DNA from: Ignavibacteriales bacterium
Lineage (GTDB): Bacteria > Bacteroidota > Ignavibacteria > Ignavibacteriales > Melioribacteraceae
Assembly (NCBI GenBank): GCA_016177735.1
Contig: JACOUS010000014.1
Location: 215,160-279,159 of the forward strand
Direction of reading: 5' to 3'
DNA: 64,000 nucleotides
Part shown: piece by piece, positions 62,056-64,000 of the stretch
Position numbering within the stretch: the stretch's first letter is position 1
Layout: each line of letters opens with the position of its first letter
Position numbers and translations under genes: made by a program
Notes under the pieces: generated by a model
The model's database searches: none
The model's input: the letters and a program-made list of their open reading frames with translations, nothing else
What the model was told of the DNA's origin: nothing

Positions 62056-63753
62056 CTAAAAATCAAATGTCATTTTGATGAATGCGTACGAGGAATATAG
62101 AGATGTTTCTTTGGTAAGATTTTTTTCGATGATGTATTTGTATGCAAAATCAAAAAATAATTCGCGCACCGGTTCCACCCGGAAGTACATTGTAAATATA
62201 TTTTGATTAATTCTTTCGCCGTCGAGAAAATCTATATGTTCGGGATCGATGCCCATGCGGTAGGCAAACAACGGATCGCCGCCGGCGTTAAACACAACAT
62301 TGCCGAATGCATCGTAAATATTTTCGCCGGAGCGAACGCGCTGAAATTCAAACTTGCCTCTCACCCACTCATTAAAATTGTACGAAAGAGATGCGAATAT
62401 TTCATCTGCATTCGGACCGATGCGGTGCCCCAAAAGCTGACTGTGTGCAGTGTATGAATTTTTAGCATTCGTGTGCGAATAAACATACGGACGAATTTTT
62501 GTGTACTCGAGAACCAGCGATAAATCATTAACCGAAAACGGCGCGTACCAAAAAGCCCCGACTTGATATGCCGTTTTGTTCGAGAACAAATCCATTTCTT
62601 GCAAGTGACTTAAAATATTTTCATCCAAAAAGAAAGTTGCTTGCAGTTCGATGTTCCTTAAAAATCTCGATTGCAAATCGAGGAACAGCACACCGTTATC
62701 TCTATCTTGAAGCGACATCTCGATAAACTTGTAGAATGCGACCGGAGTTAAATAAGCAAGATCGATTCCGCGTCCCGAATAAATAATTGATTCGCCGAGA
62801 CCGAGATCGAAAAAATCCTTAAAAGAAAATTTTACTTTGTTATATGCATACATCTTCGTGTAATTTTCTTCGCGGTCGGCATTAAACTCGCCCACCGTTG
62901 ATGCTTGCAGCGAAGTAAAACTAACTATGCCGTAATTGAAATCGAATTTCAGGAAATCGAGCAGAGGATGATTACCCGATAGAACGAGTCTGTCGCCGTA
63001 TCCGTAACCAAGTTTAATTTTTTCTCTTCCGAGTTGAACGGCGAAGCTCATTCCTTCAACCGGTTCAGTGTAAAATCTTAAATAGCCTTCGGTGAAATCG
63101 TAATTGGCAATGTTCTCGATATTCTCATAATACTTGAAATTGTAATTCAACCGCGGATCGAATGTTGGAGCTAAATCAATCGAGCCGCTGACTCCGCCCT
63201 TCTGCACTGTTAAATTGTAACCGAGTTTATTCAGCAAAGTACCGCGCGCACGAAATCCTATATCGTAAAGTTCTGAATTGTTAACGGCGGGTTTGTAACT
63301 CTGTCCGTAAATTGCACGTCCCAAAATTTCAACATAGAGATTTGCATTTTCATCACGGTACGAATAAAAATGTTTTATCTTGTTTGAAAAAAGATCGGAA
63401 AAGTCGTTCGAATAATTCTCATTATCGATTAATTGATAAGTGTTCGTGTTGTCTGCAAAATTTGTATTGAACTCATCCTGAAATTTTTGGAGAAGCTTTG
63501 CTTCTGTTGCGCTCAGTTCCATTTCTCTGCCGGAAATAACAGCGAGATGTTTTTGTATTTCTGCACGGGACATGCCGGGGTTATCATCATGAATCTGAAA
63601 TACTATCCCCTTTACTTTCATCTCTTTCAAAAAAGTATAAACGTCGTGATCCACCGGAACATTTTCATGCTGGGCAAGTGAAGCAGAGGTAAGCAGTAAG
63701 AAGTAAGTAGTAAAAAGAAAAACAAAGAAAATTTTAGTGTTAAGTTTTATCAT
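62056..63753 (-). CDS. Wzi/capsule-assembly-like outer-membrane protein
   Basis: A 565-residue protein with a signal peptide (FFVFLFTTYFLLLTSASLAQ). The N-terminal 120 residues are helical (VDHDVYTFLKEMKVKGIVFQIHDDNPGMSRAEIQKHL), then a long beta-barrel (GREKIKLGYGYGDRLVLSGNHPLLDFLKFDFNYG, GIDLAYLTPVAFYKFIEMS) in the style of the Caps_assemb_Wzi family. It may bind polysaccharide at the cell surface. No capsule gene is near, so the role is inferred from fold only. Confidence 0.65.
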   Translation of the reverse strand: MIKLNTKIFFVFLFTTYFLLLTSASLAQHENVPVDHDVYTFLKEMKVKGIVFQIHDDNPGMSRAEIQKHLAVISGREMELSATEAKLLQKFQDEFNTNFADNTNTYQLIDNENYSNDFSDLFSNKIKHFYSYRDENANLYVEILGRAIYGQSYKPAVNNSELYDIGFRARGTLLNKLGYNLTVQKGGVSGSIDLAPTFDPRLNYNFKYYENIENIANYDFTEGYLRFYTEPVEGMSFAVQLGREKIKLGYGYGDRLVLSGNHPLLDFLKFDFNYGIVSFTSLQASTVGEFNADREENYTKMYAYNKVKFSFKDFFDLGLGESIIYSGRGIDLAYLTPVAFYKFIEMSLQDRDNGVLFLDLQSRFLRNIELQATFFLDENILSHLQEMDLFSNKTAYQVGAFWYAPFSVNDLSLVLEYTKIRPYVYSHTNAKNSYTAHSQLLGHRIGPNADEIFASLSYNFNEWVRGKFEFQRVRSGENIYDAFGNVVFNAGGDPLFAYRMGIDPEHIDFLDGERINQNIFTMYFRVEPVRELFFDFAYKYIIEKNLTKETSLYSSYAFIKMTFDF

Positions 63754-63770
63754 GATTCATCAATATCCTC

Positions 63771-63869
63771 GACCTTGAAGGTCATAGAAAATCTTCAAGG
63801 CTGACTAAAAAATAATTGCATGAAATTTGCCACTATATTTTTTAATTGCCACGACCTTTAGAGGTTGTG
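63771..63869. repeat. Two palindromes of the GACCTTGAAGGTC type
   Basis: GACCTTGAAGGTC (63771-63783) and a worn CCACGACCTTTAGAGGTTGTG (63849-63869) belong to the same group as the copies at 46016 and 53429. No gene can be supported in 63754-64000. Confidence 0.55.
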
Positions 63870-64000
63870 TGAAAAATTGCTTTGGATATCTTCATGTTAG
63901 TGGTACCAGCTCTTTACTATCGTGATTTTTGTGTTATCTAAAAAAAACAAAAATGTTTCCTCTCTTATGCAGTTTTCCATGCATAATTTTCTATCTTCTC

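Noticed and set aside
63800..64000. Possible gene end at the right edge on the minus strand
   Set aside because: Two minus-strand frames stay open for 11 and 33 codons to the window edge, but with no start, motif or ribosome binding site a call cannot be supported.
1..64000. tRNA, rRNA and riboswitch genes
   Set aside because: I scanned the intergenic gaps by eye and saw no acceptor/T-loop pattern, no rRNA-like block and no known riboswitch core; a covariance search would be decisive.

Overview
The window looks like chromosome of a Gram-negative, AT-rich member of the Bacteroidota/Chlorobiota group, most likely class Ignavibacteria (inference from content, no marker gene was searched). Signs are a PorV/PorQ-type outer-membrane protein, DUF5686 and Wzi-like barrels, a GH13 enzyme of the Bacteroidetes cyclomaltodextrinase type, a PafA-type phosphatase, a eukaryote-like P5C dehydrogenase, many Sec and lipoprotein signal peptides, and TAnnTTTG promoter boxes. 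I see no rRNA, tRNA, prophage or CRISPR array.

Layout. 1-7250: an edge-truncated lipoprotein, ahpC peroxiredoxin with a perfect palindrome at its promoter, a PorV/PorQ-like protein, gpmA, a TPM-domain protein, a Tat-type metallo-hydrolase, a PafA-like phosphatase and an EamA transporter. 7379-18593: a locus I read as hydroxyproline/proline catabolism: glycyl-radical activase, HypD, Xaa-Pro peptidase, a PutB-type dehydrogenase, a small orphan protein, a HOGA1-like aldolase, an AGXT1-like aminotransferase and an ALDH4A1-like dehydrogenase, with a VapBC-like toxin-antitoxin pair between the last two. 18743-20818: CBS protein, DUF2721 protein, aat, and an antitoxin-like gene with a decayed toxin. 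20887-28994: kdpFABC-kdpDE on the minus strand, including a 31-residue kdpF. 29258-36994: barrel protein, class II and class I fructose-bisphosphate aldolases, a PEGA/FN3 pair, cytochrome c, cell-wall amidase and an isoprenylcysteine-methyltransferase-like protein. 37368-39770: three pseudopilin-like genes. 39772-45968: TIGR01777 epimerase, DUF5686 protein, an IS200-like RAYT transposase among its own palindromes, and a GH13 enzyme. 46077-61330: a signalling island with five histidine kinases and four receiver proteins. 61442-63753: a frameshifted second RAYT and a Wzi-like protein.

Main result. The hydroxyproline locus appears to hold two routes. The oxygen-sensitive radical enzyme HypD would turn trans-4-hydroxy-L-proline into P5C, which the dehydrogenase takes to glutamate. 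The other enzymes match, step for step, the animal mitochondrial/peroxisomal route (hydroxyproline dehydrogenase, P5C dehydrogenase, 4-hydroxy-2-oxoglutarate aldolase, alanine-glyoxylate aminotransferase). The flavin dehydrogenase also has Leu where E. coli PutA has Tyr540, the residue that discriminates against hydroxyproline, and where human HYPDH has Ser. These are alignments from memory and need biochemical or phylogenetic confirmation.

Intergenic DNA is rich in short perfect palindromes of several families (CCTCTACGAGG, GAGACG...CGTCTC, CCACGACCTGAAGGTCGTGG, GGGGCTTTAGCCCC and others), two of which surround RAYT transposase genes. A 124-bp element with nested inverted repeats lies before the pseudopilin operon.
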